Origin: CALHAX01 sp039816705
GTDB taxonomy: Bacteria; Pseudomonadota; Alphaproteobacteria; Rhizobiales; CALHAX01
NCBI GenBank assembly: GCA_039816705.1
Contig: JBCBXF010000032.1
Coordinates: 1 to 19,796, forward strand
DNA: 19,796 bases
Reading direction: 5' to 3'
How positions within the stretch are numbered: the first letter of the stretch is position 1; each line of letters begins with the position of its first letter. Both the position numbers and the translations under genes were made by a program. The notes under the pieces were generated by a model that worked only from the letters and a program-made list of their open reading frames with translations, searched no databases and was not told where the DNA came from. This document shows, piece by piece, positions 1-7,512 of the stretch.

Positions 1-69
1 CGATCTGAAGCGATGAGCAGACGGCATCGCGTTGCGAACATAGCGGAAATCTAGTGGGGCCGATTATAC

Positions 70-93
70 TTCGGCTTCGGGTCAAAAGCCGAA
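70..93 (-). terminator. Possible hairpin terminator downstream of gshA
   Basis: An 8-bp perfect inverted repeat (TTCGGCTT at 70-77, AAGCCGAA at 86-93) with an 8-nt loop lies about 60 nt past the gshA stop codon on the minus strand. No T-run follows on either strand, so it is not a canonical Rho-independent terminator. It could stop or protect the 3' end of the rsmE-gshA transcript, or be unrelated. A second, weaker 5-bp stem lies at 135-150. Nothing else recognisable was seen in 1-153. Confidence 0.25.
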
Positions 94-153
94 AGACAGC
101 TAACAAGCCAAAGACGTCCGCTCTGAAACCTACACCGGTCCACCAACCGGCCC

Positions 154-1536
154 CTAAAACTCCATCTCCTCGAAGACCGGCGTGATTTCGCTGCCCCATG
201 CACCGTGAAAATGTTCGAGCAGCACATCAGCAGACGTCTTACCCTCCGCGACGAAGCGCTCCAGATCGCGGAGGTGGACGCGTTCGTCACCGCCAAGACC
301 GTCATCAATCGCGCGACGTTTCAGACCGTCGGAGGCAATCGCGAGAACCTCGCGCGCCACGTCCTGCAATGTGCCATCACGGAACGGGGTACGCAGGCCG
401 TGTTTCGGCACGTCATCGCGCAACGCCTGACGCTCTTCCCCGCTCCAGTCCTTCACGAGATCCCACGCGGCATCGAGCGCAGTCTGATCGTAGAGCAGGC
501 CGACCCAGAATGCGGGCAGTGCGCAGATCCGCTGCCACGGGCCGCCGTCCGCGCCGCGCATCTCAAGAAACTTTTTCATCCGCACTTCTGGAAAAATCGT
601 CGACAGGTGGTCGCCCCAGTCATCGTCGCTTGGGATTTCGCCGGGCAGCGCGGCGAGCTTGCCATCAAGAAAATCACGGAACGACTGCCCGGCGACATCG
701 ATGTACTGGCCGTCGCGATAAAGAAAATACATCGGCACATCGAGGGCATAGTCGACGTAACGCTCAAACCCCATTCCGTCTTCGAAGACGAACGGGAGCA
801 TGCCTGCCCGCTGGTTGTCGACGTCGCGCCAGACTTCGCTGCGCACGGACAGAAATCCGTTTGGCTGGCCTTGCGTGAACGGTGAGTTGGCAAACAGCGC
901 GGTCGCGACGGGCTGCAGCGCAAGACTGACACGCAGCTTCTGCACCATGTCCACCTCACTGCCGAAATCGAGATTCACCTGGATCGTGCACGAGCGGAAC
1001 ATCATGTCATGGCCGCGCGTGCCGACCTTCGGCATGTAGCCCTTCATGATTTTGTAGCGCCCCTTCGGCATCATCGGCGTCTCTGCAAGCGTCCACTTCG
1101 GAGAAAAACCGAGGCCAAGAAATCCAAGACCGAGATCAGCGCCAATCGCCTCGACCTGCGCGCGGTGCCCGTTTACCTCCGAACAGGTCTGGTGGACGTT
1201 CTCCAGCGGGCCACCCGACAGCTCAAGCTGACCACCTGGCTCCAGCGAAATGTTGCCCTTGATCGGTGCGCCTTCGGTCTTGAGTGCGATGATGTTGTCG
1301 CCCTCCATAATCGGCGCCCAGCCGAACCGCGCAATCATCTCCTCCAGCAGCGCGCGAATGCCCCGCGGGCCATCATATGGCACCGGAGATAAATCATCGG
1401 TTCGGAAGCCGAATTTTTCATGCTCCGTACCGATCCGCCACGCGTCGCGCGGCTTGCAACCGTCCGCCAGATGCTGGATCAGCTGCGCGCGGTTTTCAAT
1501 GAGGGGGCTCTGGGGGCCGTCTTCTCGCGTGGACAT
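154..1536 (-). CDS. gshA: Glutamate-cysteine ligase, plant/alphaproteobacterial type
   Basis: Catalyses ATP-dependent joining of L-glutamate and L-cysteine, the first step of glutathione synthesis in the cytoplasm. The 460-residue product is the usual size for the GCS2-family enzyme of plants and alphaproteobacteria, which is distinct from the enterobacterial GshA. Visible family motifs are RIGTEHEKFGF (34-44) with the acidic metal/ATP-site residues, SLEPGGQLELSG (97-108), and the CTIQVNLDF stretch in the middle. The ATG at 1536 is chosen because the family begins close to it; the frame stays open upstream to a TTG at 1590 that would add 18 unconserved residues. A GCGAG sequence about 10 nt upstream may be the ribosome site. 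The gene follows rsmE on the same strand after about 100 nt, so the two are probably co-transcribed, a neighbourhood common in related bacteria (from family knowledge). Confidence 0.93.
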   Translation of the reverse strand: MSTREDGPQSPLIENRAQLIQHLADGCKPRDAWRIGTEHEKFGFRTDDLSPVPYDGPRGIRALLEEMIARFGWAPIMEGDNIIALKTEGAPIKGNISLEPGGQLELSGGPLENVHQTCSEVNGHRAQVEAIGADLGLGFLGLGFSPKWTLAETPMMPKGRYKIMKGYMPKVGTRGHDMMFRSCTIQVNLDFGSEVDMVQKLRVSLALQPVATALFANSPFTQGQPNGFLSVRSEVWRDVDNQRAGMLPFVFEDGMGFERYVDYALDVPMYFLYRDGQYIDVAGQSFRDFLDGKLAALPGEIPSDDDWGDHLSTIFPEVRMKKFLEMRGADGGPWQRICALPAFWVGLLYDQTALDAAWDLVKDWSGEERQALRDDVPKHGLRTPFRDGTLQDVAREVLAIASDGLKRRAIDDGLGGDERVHLRDLERFVAEGKTSADVLLEHFHGAWGSEITPVFEEMEF

Positions 1537-1638
1537 GCGCTGGCACTCGCCATGATGCGTGGGCACACCGTCCAGCGCACCGACTGGCAACGGTTCTCAA
1601 GAGATTTCGTTATTGCGCCGAAGGCTATGCCGCACAAC

Positions 1639-2406
1639 TCAAAACGCGGCAGGCACAGCAACCGGCGTTTCACGCCAGTCCTCTGCAACAGCACTGACAA
1701 GCGTGAGCGCGGCGACCGCAGCTGTATCCGCCCGCAGAACGCGCGGTCCCAGAGAGATCACCCGTGAATTCGGCAGGTCGCTGACGCGCGCACGTTCCGC
1801 CGGCGAGAACCCGCCTTCCGGACCGATCAAAACAGCGGCTGGCAGCTTGAGCCCTGCAAGCGCTGCTATGGGATGGGCGACCTGTGCCGCCTCATCACAA
1901 AACACCAGCGGCTGCGACGTCGGCCAATCGGCGAGTGCCGCGTCAAGCGCGACGGGCGCACGCATCTCCGGCAGTCGCAGAACACCGCACTGCTCAGCCG
2001 CCTCGATAACGTTGGCTTGGAGACGTTCGAGTTTGAGCCGTGGTGACTGCGTAAACTCGGTGATCACCGGCTGGATGATGCGTGCGCCAAGCTCCGTGGC
2101 TTTCTGCACCAGATAGTCCAACCGCTCCTTCTTGAGCGGCGCGAAAAAGAGCGTGACATCCGGACCACCCGTCTGGGCGCGCAGTTGTTCACTCGGCTCG
2201 AGCGCGACAACTTTTTTCGAGACCATCCGCAACGCGGCGCGCCATTCTCCGTCTCGTCCGTTGAAAAGCCGCACCGTCGCGCCCTCGCCAAGGCGCAGCA
2301 CATTGACAAGGTAGTTGCGTTGACCGGCGTCGCACGCAACAGCCTGCCCGCGACGGAGCCGCTCTACGGTGAAAAGCCGGTATTCTCGTGATGCGCGCTT
2401 TGTCAT
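1639..2406 (-). CDS. rsmE: 16S rRNA (uracil1498-N3)-methyltransferase
   Basis: RsmE methylates N3 of U1498 in 16S rRNA using S-adenosylmethionine. The protein has 255 residues, typical of the family. An N-terminal PUA-like RNA-binding part (1-75) is followed by a SPOUT/trefoil-knot domain. Diagnostic motifs are KATELGA and the ITEFTQ segment (102-120), EAAEQCG (135-141), IGPEGGF (194-200) and SLGPRVLRADTAA (218-230); the last two form the knot that binds SAM. The start at 2406 places RLFTVERL close to the N-terminus, as in relatives. The gene diverges from ubiA across 83 bp and precedes gshA on the minus strand. Confidence 0.95.
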   Translation of the reverse strand: MTKRASREYRLFTVERLRRGQAVACDAGQRNYLVNVLRLGEGATVRLFNGRDGEWRAALRMVSKKVVALEPSEQLRAQTGGPDVTLFFAPLKKERLDYLVQKATELGARIIQPVITEFTQSPRLKLERLQANVIEAAEQCGVLRLPEMRAPVALDAALADWPTSQPLVFCDEAAQVAHPIAALAGLKLPAAVLIGPEGGFSPAERARVSDLPNSRVISLGPRVLRADTAAVAALTLVSAVAEDWRETPVAVPAAF

Positions 2407-2448
2407 CCTCGCGACCGACCTTGAGCGATGTTAGGGAAAGCTACCGAC

Positions 2449-2458
2449 ACACTAGTGT
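2449..2458. promoter_or_regulatory. Palindrome in the rsmE/ubiA divergent intergenic region
   Basis: ACACTAGTGT is a perfect 10-bp palindrome about midway between the two divergent start codons (2406 and 2490). The hexamer CGACAC occurs on both sides (2445-2450 and 2461-2466). The position would suit an operator shared by both genes, but a 10-bp palindrome can arise by chance and no regulator family was recognised. No convincing -35/-10 pair was found in this spacer. Confidence 0.2.
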
Positions 2459-2489
2459 CTCGACACCACCGCGCAAACGGAGTTCCCGC

Positions 2490-3443
2490 ATGGCCAGCTC
2501 GCACGACAGCGCAACGAGCGATCGTGTCGCCGACGCTGTGCGCGGCAACTGGGTCGACGCACGGGCCCCGCAAGCTGCACGCCCCTACCTCCGCCTTGCC
2601 CGCATGGATCGGCCGATTGGTACATGGCTGCTGCTCTGGCCCTGTCTTTGGTCCGCTGCGATCGCAGCGCAGGCCTCTGGCGCCTCCGGTCCCAACATCT
2701 GGCACGTCATCCTGTTTGCCGTCGGCGCGACAGTGATGCGCAGTGCAGGATGCACGTTCAACGATCTTGTCGACCGCAAGATCGACGCTGGCGTCGCGCG
2801 CACTGCGTCCCGCCCGATTCCCTCGGGTCAGGTCACCGCCCGCCGCGCGGCAATCTTTATGATCGTGCTCTCGCTGATCGGCTTTTGCGTGCTGATCCAG
2901 TTCAACGGCTTCACGATCGCACTCGGCATCGCTTCGCTTGGCATCGTCGCGGTCTACCCGTTCATGAAACGGATCACGAACTGGCCACAACTCGTGCTGG
3001 GCCTCGCGTTCAACTGGGGCGCGCTGCTCGGTTGGACAGCTGTATTTGGCGCGCTCGCATGGCCGCCGGTCCTGCTCTATCTCGGCGGCATTGCCTGGAC
3101 GATTGCCTACGACACAATCTATGCGCACCAGGACAAGGAAGACGACGCCCTGCTCGGTCTGCATTCGACGGCGCTGCACTTCGGCGCCGCAACGCAGCGC
3201 TGGCTGACTGTCTTTTTTGCACTGGCCTGGGGACTGATCTTCGCGGCCGGGTGGGGGGCCGGCGGGCGCGTGATCTTTGCAACCGGCATGGCGGCAGCAG
3301 CGATGCACTTTGCCTGGCAGATCACGACGCTGGACACAGATGACCCAGACAACTGCCTGACGCGCTTCCGCGCCAACCATCACATCGGGATAATAATTTT
3401 CGCTGCGATCGTTCTCGACACGCTGGTGGCGTCTGTCGCATGA
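2490..3443 (+). CDS. ubiA: 4-hydroxybenzoate polyprenyltransferase
   Basis: UbiA attaches the polyprenyl chain to 4-hydroxybenzoate in ubiquinone synthesis and sits in the inner membrane. The 317-residue protein has several hydrophobic helices and both Asp-rich Mg-diphosphate motifs: NDLVDRKID (91-99) and YDTIYAHQDKEDD (207-219). The first is followed by SRPIPSG, as in the family. The ATG at 2490 is chosen because a CGGAG ribosome site lies about 7 nt upstream (near 2478-2482); the frame is open further upstream, but those codons overlap rsmE and look unconserved. The first 30 residues are a polar, unconserved extension. The gene appears monocistronic, ending in a spacer with a strong hairpin. 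Confidence 0.95.
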   Translation: MASSHDSATSDRVADAVRGNWVDARAPQAARPYLRLARMDRPIGTWLLLWPCLWSAAIAAQASGASGPNIWHVILFAVGATVMRSAGCTFNDLVDRKIDAGVARTASRPIPSGQVTARRAAIFMIVLSLIGFCVLIQFNGFTIALGIASLGIVAVYPFMKRITNWPQLVLGLAFNWGALLGWTAVFGALAWPPVLLYLGGIAWTIAYDTIYAHQDKEDDALLGLHSTALHFGAATQRWLTVFFALAWGLIFAAGWGAGGRVIFATGMAAAAMHFAWQITTLDTDDPDNCLTRFRANHHIGIIIFAAIVLDTLVASVA

Positions 3444-3481
3444 GCCGGGGTGCGGTGGGTAACCAAGTCATTCAACGGGGC

Positions 3482-3526
3482 GGTGGGTGATACGCCGCGC
3501 ATTGTTTCCGCGTTCGTATCACCACC
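3482..3526 (+). terminator. Long hairpin just downstream of ubiA
   Basis: GGTGATACG (3486-3494) pairs perfectly with CGTATCACC (3515-3523). The stem extends outward by 3 bp with one bulged G (3482-3484 with 3524-3526). An inner CGCG/CGCG stem (3496-3499 with 3509-3512) closes a 9-nt loop. It begins 39 nt after the ubiA stop codon. No T-run follows, so it may be a transcript 3'-end stabiliser, a Rho-dependent terminator stem, a protein-binding site, or part of the leader of the LPS operon that starts at 3741. Confidence 0.4.
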
Positions 3527-3639
3527 TCGCCTGTCAACTCACGAACCGCTAGGCGCTCGTCGAGCAAGGCACACACTACCGCACTGCCCTTCCCGTCGGC
3601 TTAAGGAACACGGTCAATCTCAGGTGGATGGTTGTCCCA

Positions 3640-3656
3640 ACCCGGCACGCCCGGGT
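3640..3656 (+). promoter_or_regulatory. GC-rich hairpin upstream of the LPS operon
   Basis: ACCCGG (3640-3645) and CCGGGT (3651-3656) form a perfect 6-bp stem with a 5-nt loop, 84 nt before the DUF4170 start codon. Together with the hairpin at 3482-3526 it occupies the 297-base spacer 3444-3740, which otherwise holds no convincing gene. No good -35/-10 pair was recognised there, although a promoter for the LPS operon is expected. This may be a leader structure or chance. Confidence 0.25.
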
Positions 3657-3740
3657 GTCGCCACCGCCGCTTGCCGCCTTAGCCGAAATCGTGCACACCG
3701 CGCGCACGCTTTCGCCGCCCGAAACGAAGGATAGAACGCA

Positions 3741-3998
3741 ATGTCCGACGCGACGCCTGATACGGGAAAACAGCCTGAACAGCTCCTCCATCTCGTCTTT
3801 GGCGGTGAACTGTCCGATCTCGACGGCGTGGATTTCCGCGACCTCTCGAAGCTGGATATCGTCGGCATGTATCCCGATTATGCAAGCGCCTATGATGCGT
3901 GGAAAAATGCGGCGCAGCGCACCGTCGACAACGCGCAAATGCGTTATTTCGTTGTGCACATTCATCGTCTGCTGGAGCCGCAACTGGGCCCATCCTGA
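3741..3998 (+). CDS. DUF4170 family protein
   Basis: A small acidic cytoplasmic protein of 85 residues, recognised as DUF4170 by its C-terminal MRYFVVHIHRLLEP segment and the YASAYDAWKNAAQRTVDNA stretch before it. The biochemical function is unknown. The family is found in alphaproteobacteria, commonly beside the DUF374 and waaA genes, as here. An AAGG-containing ribosome site (about 3727-3731) lies roughly 10 nt upstream of the ATG. It is the first gene of the plus-strand LPS operon, with 20 nt separating it from the fusion gene. By association it may act in Kdo-lipid A assembly or its regulation; this is inference only. Confidence 0.85.
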   Translation: MSDATPDTGKQPEQLLHLVFGGELSDLDGVDFRDLSKLDIVGMYPDYASAYDAWKNAAQRTVDNAQMRYFVVHIHRLLEPQLGPS

Positions 3999-4018
3999 GA
4001 GCCCGTTCACTTCAGACG

Positions 4019-6121
4019 ATGCCCGCCCCTCGCAGATCCGGGAGTGCTGCCGAAAGCCCCGCGAGAACCGCCAGCAAGCTCAACGCTCAAACGGGACAGA
4101 AGACCGATCCTTCAATCCCGTCTCGTGCTCTCGCCGCACTCGCAGCGGGCTATCTGCGCTTTGTCGCCCGCACCAGCCGGGTCGAATTCACCCCCACCGA
4201 TGCGATCGCGCAGATCGAAGCAGCGCAGCCCGTGATTTACGCGTTCTGGCATGGGCAGTTTTTATTGATCCCGACCGTGCGTCCGAAACGTGTACCAACG
4301 GGTGTGATGGTCGCCCGCCACGACGATGCTGAAACGCTGAGCAATGTCCTCGCACGATTTGATCTCTCTTTGATCCGCGGAGCCGGTGCAGGCATGCGCA
4401 AACGCGATCGTGGCGGCGCAGCCGCCTTGCGAACCGCTCTGACCGCATTGAAATCCGGCACGTCGGTCGCGATGACGGCTGATGTGCCGCCGGGCCCGGC
4501 GCGTCGGGTCGGAGACGGGATCATCGCGCTCGCACGTTTGTCGCACTGCCCAATCGTTCCAGCAGCCGTCGCATCCTCCCGGTTCCGCGTGCTGAACACG
4601 TGGAGCCGCATGACGATAAATCTGCCCTTCTCGACAATCAGGGTGCGGATCGGTGCGCCGCTCCATGTTCCGCGAAACGAGACGGCAGACACCTATGACA
4701 TGCTACGCGGCGACCTCGAACGGACGCTCGATCATCTCACCGCGACAGCGTACCCGCAGGATGCGTCTTCAGCACCCCTGAGCGGTCGCGCGACCCCGCC
4801 CGGACTTGCCGCAAAGCTCTATGCTGTAATCACCCGTTGTGCCGAGAGCGCCGCCGCAACGCTTCTCGCGCGCCGCGTAGCCCGTGGAAAAGAAGATAAA
4901 TCACGACTGAATGAGCGGCTGGGTAAACCCATCGTTCCCCGCCCGGATGGCCATCTCGTCTGGTTTCATGCGGCCAGCGTTGGAGAGCTCAACGCGATCC
5001 GCACGCTGCTCAAAACCGTCAAAGCCACCGTCCCCGATACGCACATTCTTCTGACGACGGGCACCGTAACCTCCGCAAACACAGCGGCATCGCAACTCTC
5101 TGAGGTTGCGCTCCACCAGTATGTGCCGCTCGACAGCCCCCGTATGGTGTCGCGTTTTCTCGATCACTGGCAGCCGGCAGCCGCGTTCTTTGTCGAGTCC
5201 GAACTGTGGCCTAACCTGATCTTCGAGACATCACGTCGCAAGATCCCGATGGCGCTGCTCAATGCGCACGTCTCAGACAAATCGATCAAGGCGTGGCGCA
5301 AACCCTGGAGCCGACGAACAGGTGCAGCGCTCTTTACCGCCTTCGACCTGATCCTCGCTCAGTCCCCCGCCGTGATGATGCGCTTCATGCGTCTCGGCGC
5401 GCACCGCATCGTGATGGCTGGCAATCTGAAGAGTGACGGCGACGTGCCACAGATTGATGCGGAGGCCCGGGAAGACATACGCCGTCTCGTCGCCGAACGC
5501 ACAGTTGTCGTTGCGGCCAGCACGCATGACGGAGAAGAAACGATCTTTGCCGACGCCCACGTTGCTGCCGCCAATGAATTTTCGAACCTGCTCACGATCA
5601 TCGCACCCCGCCATCCGGAGCGCGGGCCACAGATTGCCGATCAGCTCAGGGCCGCCGGGCATGACGTCGCCATACGCTCCAAAGGCGAGACGATTACAGC
5701 CAAGACCGGAATCTACCTGGCCGATACACTCGGGGAGCTTCCGCTCTGGTTCGACGTGTCGCAGCTTGCCATCATGGGCGGCTCGCTCATCCCGCACGGC
5801 GGGCATAACCCGCTCGAGCCGATGCGCCAGAACATCCCGGTCTTGACAGGTCCGCATGTTCACAATTTCAGGGAGATTTATGATACCTTGGACGAGGCTG
5901 CCGCTATTATCCGGCTTGAAGCTACTGACGCCAACGCGCTCGCCACCGCGCTCTTATCCGTTCTCGATGATCCAGCGACGCGCGAGACGATGATCACAAA
6001 TAGTGCGATGGCCTTGCGCCAACTCTCTGGCGCACTGACCCTCTCGATAGATCACATCCGGCCATGGCTTTCCCCATCCCCATCCCCAAACCCAGCGAAG
6101 GCGGATGACGATGCCGGTTGA
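4019..6121 (+). CDS. waaA: Fusion: DUF374 acyltransferase-like domain + Kdo transferase WaaA
   Basis: One uninterrupted 700-residue frame joins two proteins that are usually separate neighbours. Residues about 35-245 match DUF374, a lysophospholipid-acyltransferase-like family, with FWHGQFLL (76-83) and a PPGPARRVGDGIIALARL stretch (157-174). Residues about 262-685 match WaaA (KdtA), which transfers Kdo from CMP-Kdo to the lipid A precursor at the inner membrane. WaaA motifs are RGKEDKSRLNERLG (289-302), HAASVGE with the expected catalytic Glu323, ESELWPN (393-399), STHDGEE (501-507), PRHPERG (530-536) and GGSLIPHGGHNPLEP (587-601). No Met lies between the domains where WaaA would normally start. 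The ATG at 4019 is chosen because upstream codons overlap DUF4170; its ribosome site is weak. The C-terminus carries an SPSPSPNPA tail from three CCCCAT-like hexamers (6072-6089). lpxK overlaps the end by 17 bp. Confidence 0.9.
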   Translation: MPAPRRSGSAAESPARTASKLNAQTGQKTDPSIPSRALAALAAGYLRFVARTSRVEFTPTDAIAQIEAAQPVIYAFWHGQFLLIPTVRPKRVPTGVMVARHDDAETLSNVLARFDLSLIRGAGAGMRKRDRGGAAALRTALTALKSGTSVAMTADVPPGPARRVGDGIIALARLSHCPIVPAAVASSRFRVLNTWSRMTINLPFSTIRVRIGAPLHVPRNETADTYDMLRGDLERTLDHLTATAYPQDASSAPLSGRATPPGLAAKLYAVITRCAESAAATLLARRVARGKEDKSRLNERLGKPIVPRPDGHLVWFHAASVGELNAIRTLLKTVKATVPDTHILLTTGTVTSANTAASQLSEVALHQYVPLDSPRMVSRFLDHWQPAAAFFVESELWPNLIFETSRRKIPMALLNAHVSDKSIKAWRKPWSRRTGAALFTAFDLILAQSPAVMMRFMRLGAHRIVMAGNLKSDGDVPQIDAEAREDIRRLVAERTVVVAASTHDGEETIFADAHVAAANEFSNLLTIIAPRHPERGPQIADQLRAAGHDVAIRSKGETITAKTGIYLADTLGELPLWFDVSQLAIMGGSLIPHGGHNPLEPMRQNIPVLTGPHVHNFREIYDTLDEAAAIIRLEATDANALATALLSVLDDPATRETMITNSAMALRQLSGALTLSIDHIRPWLSPSPSPNPAKADDDAG

Positions 6122-7145
6122 GACGCCCGCGTGGTGGTACCCGGAGGGAAATGGCACAGGAATTCAGCGTGTCATCGCGCAGATGCTGCGCCCTTTCGGC
6201 AGCCTCTATAGCGGGGTCACCGCCCACCGGATGGCACGCAACGCAGATTATTCACCCTCAATCCCGGTGATCTGCATCGGCAATTTTACCGCGGGCGGCA
6301 CCGGCAAAACACCGCTTGCGCTGGCACTTGCCGAAATGCTCCAGGCGAGCGGCCATCGCGTTGCATTTCTTTCCCGGGGATACGGAGGAAAAACATTCGG
6401 CCCCTACGATGTCGATATCGCCCGTGATACGGCCGACCGCGTCGGTGATGAACCTCTCTTGCTGGCACGTCAGGCACCAACGACCATTGCACGCGACCGC
6501 ACAGCCGGCGCAAAACAGATCGAACGGACCGGCGCTGACGTCATCATCATGGATGACGGCTTGCAAAACCCGACGCTTTCCAAATCGCTGACCTTTGCGG
6601 TCATCGATGGAGCGCGAGGGCTCGGCAACGGTCTGAGCATCCCGGCCGGCCCGCTGCGCGCCACGCTTGAAGACCAGCTCGCACACGTCGACGCCATCGT
6701 GATCAACGGACAACCTGCAACGACACTCCCTCCGCTTGGATCGAAAGTCGTGCTGCACGGAGAAATTGCCGCGACGGCTGATGCGCTCGCACTCGCCGAT
6801 CTGCCGCTGCTGGCGTTCGCAGGGATCGGCAATCCCGACCGCTTTGCCGAAACGCTCGGGCAATTGAGCACGAATATCCAGGACCTGCGTACATTCCCGG
6901 ATCATTACCCCTACTCGGACGCCGACGCCGAACGCCTGCTTGAAGCCGCGCGACACAGCGCATCGCAGCTCGTGACCACGCGGAAGGACTGGGTCCGCCT
7001 CACCGGAGCGCCAAGGGAAAGCGCACGTGCCAGATTACAGGCCGCTGCGCTCCCGATCGATGTTGCGTTTCGGTTTGCAAACAACGACGCACAGAAGCTG
7101 ACCGCGATGTTCGAACTCGCCCTCACGTCGGAACGCAACATCTGA
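6105..7145 (+). CDS. lpxK: Tetraacyldisaccharide 4'-kinase
   Basis: LpxK phosphorylates the 4' position of the tetraacyldisaccharide 1-phosphate lipid A precursor to give lipid IVA, the acceptor used by WaaA; it acts at the cytoplasmic face of the inner membrane. The 346-residue product has the P-loop GNFTAGGTGKTP (59-70), SRGYGG (90-95), GDEPLLL (114-120), DDGLQN (150-155) and PAGPLR (180-185), all typical. The N-terminus WWYPEG...RPFGSLYSG matches the family's membrane-associated start. Two ATGs, at 6105 and 6111, are possible; GAAGG just upstream fits either. The 17-bp overlap with the waaA fusion suggests translational coupling. It converges with the DUF2093 gene 25 bp downstream. Confidence 0.96.
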   Translation: MTMPVETPAWWYPEGNGTGIQRVIAQMLRPFGSLYSGVTAHRMARNADYSPSIPVICIGNFTAGGTGKTPLALALAEMLQASGHRVAFLSRGYGGKTFGPYDVDIARDTADRVGDEPLLLARQAPTTIARDRTAGAKQIERTGADVIIMDDGLQNPTLSKSLTFAVIDGARGLGNGLSIPAGPLRATLEDQLAHVDAIVINGQPATTLPPLGSKVVLHGEIAATADALALADLPLLAFAGIGNPDRFAETLGQLSTNIQDLRTFPDHYPYSDADAERLLEAARHSASQLVTTRKDWVRLTGAPRESARARLQAAALPIDVAFRFANNDAQKLTAMFELALTSERNI

Positions 7146-7170
7146 CGTTGATGAGCGCGTGGCAGACGCC

Positions 7171-7410
7171 TCAGTCGCCGCCGCTCTCGGCCTCTCGCTG
7201 CGCAATCACGCGCTGGAGGCCCGCTTCCGCACTTGCATAGGGCTCCTGCAGATCCACGCTCCAGTAGCTGAGGGCATCGAGTGGAATTTTCACACCGGTC
7301 ACCGCACAAACCACATGATCCCCGGGCGATATGACCTGGAAGTCTGCGTCAAGATATTCGACGCGCGCCTCGGTGCGGAGTGGAGCGAAACTTGGCGAAC
7401 GGTTGAGCAT
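7171..7410 (-). CDS. DUF2093 domain protein
   Basis: A 79-residue protein recognised as DUF2093 by ARVEYLDADFQVISPGDHV, CAVTG, IPLDALSYWSVDLQEPYAS and the ending around LQRVIAQRE. The function is unknown; the family is restricted mainly to alphaproteobacteria. The ATG at 7410 is chosen because the family starts near MLNR; an in-frame GTG at 7479 would add 23 unconserved residues. It follows xseA by about 100 nt on the same strand and probably shares its transcript. Confidence 0.85.
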   Translation of the reverse strand: MLNRSPSFAPLRTEARVEYLDADFQVISPGDHVVCAVTGVKIPLDALSYWSVDLQEPYASAEAGLQRVIAQREAESGGD

Positions 7411-7512
7411 GAAATCGCGACGCCGGTGATGAAGCTTGAACACGTCGGAAGACGCGCTGCGGTGGCAGGAATTTAGCACATATATTGCCTGTTCTGTTGA
7501 AGTGCCAGCGCC

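Noticed and set aside
63..85. A perfect TATAAT on the minus strand (68-63) with TTGACC upstream (85-80).
   Set aside because: The two elements are only 11 nt apart instead of 16-18 and overlap the hairpin at 70-93; no gene start lies downstream within the window, so a promoter cannot be supported.
2403..3383. A 326-codon frame on the strand opposite ubiA.
   Set aside because: It is a shadow of ubiA: no family motifs, biased composition, and the plus-strand frame carries both Asp-rich UbiA motifs.
3450..3734. A 94-codon open frame filling the spacer between ubiA and the DUF4170 gene.
   Set aside because: Its composition looks random (rich in Arg, Ala, Pro), it has no recognisable domain or ribosome site, and it runs through both hairpins; GC-rich DNA gives such frames by chance.
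6072..6089. Three CCCCAT-like hexamers at the end of the waaA fusion, considered as a phase-variable repeat.
   Set aside because: Only three copies, the last imperfect, and a 6-bp unit would not shift the frame; it only changes a Ser-Pro tail.
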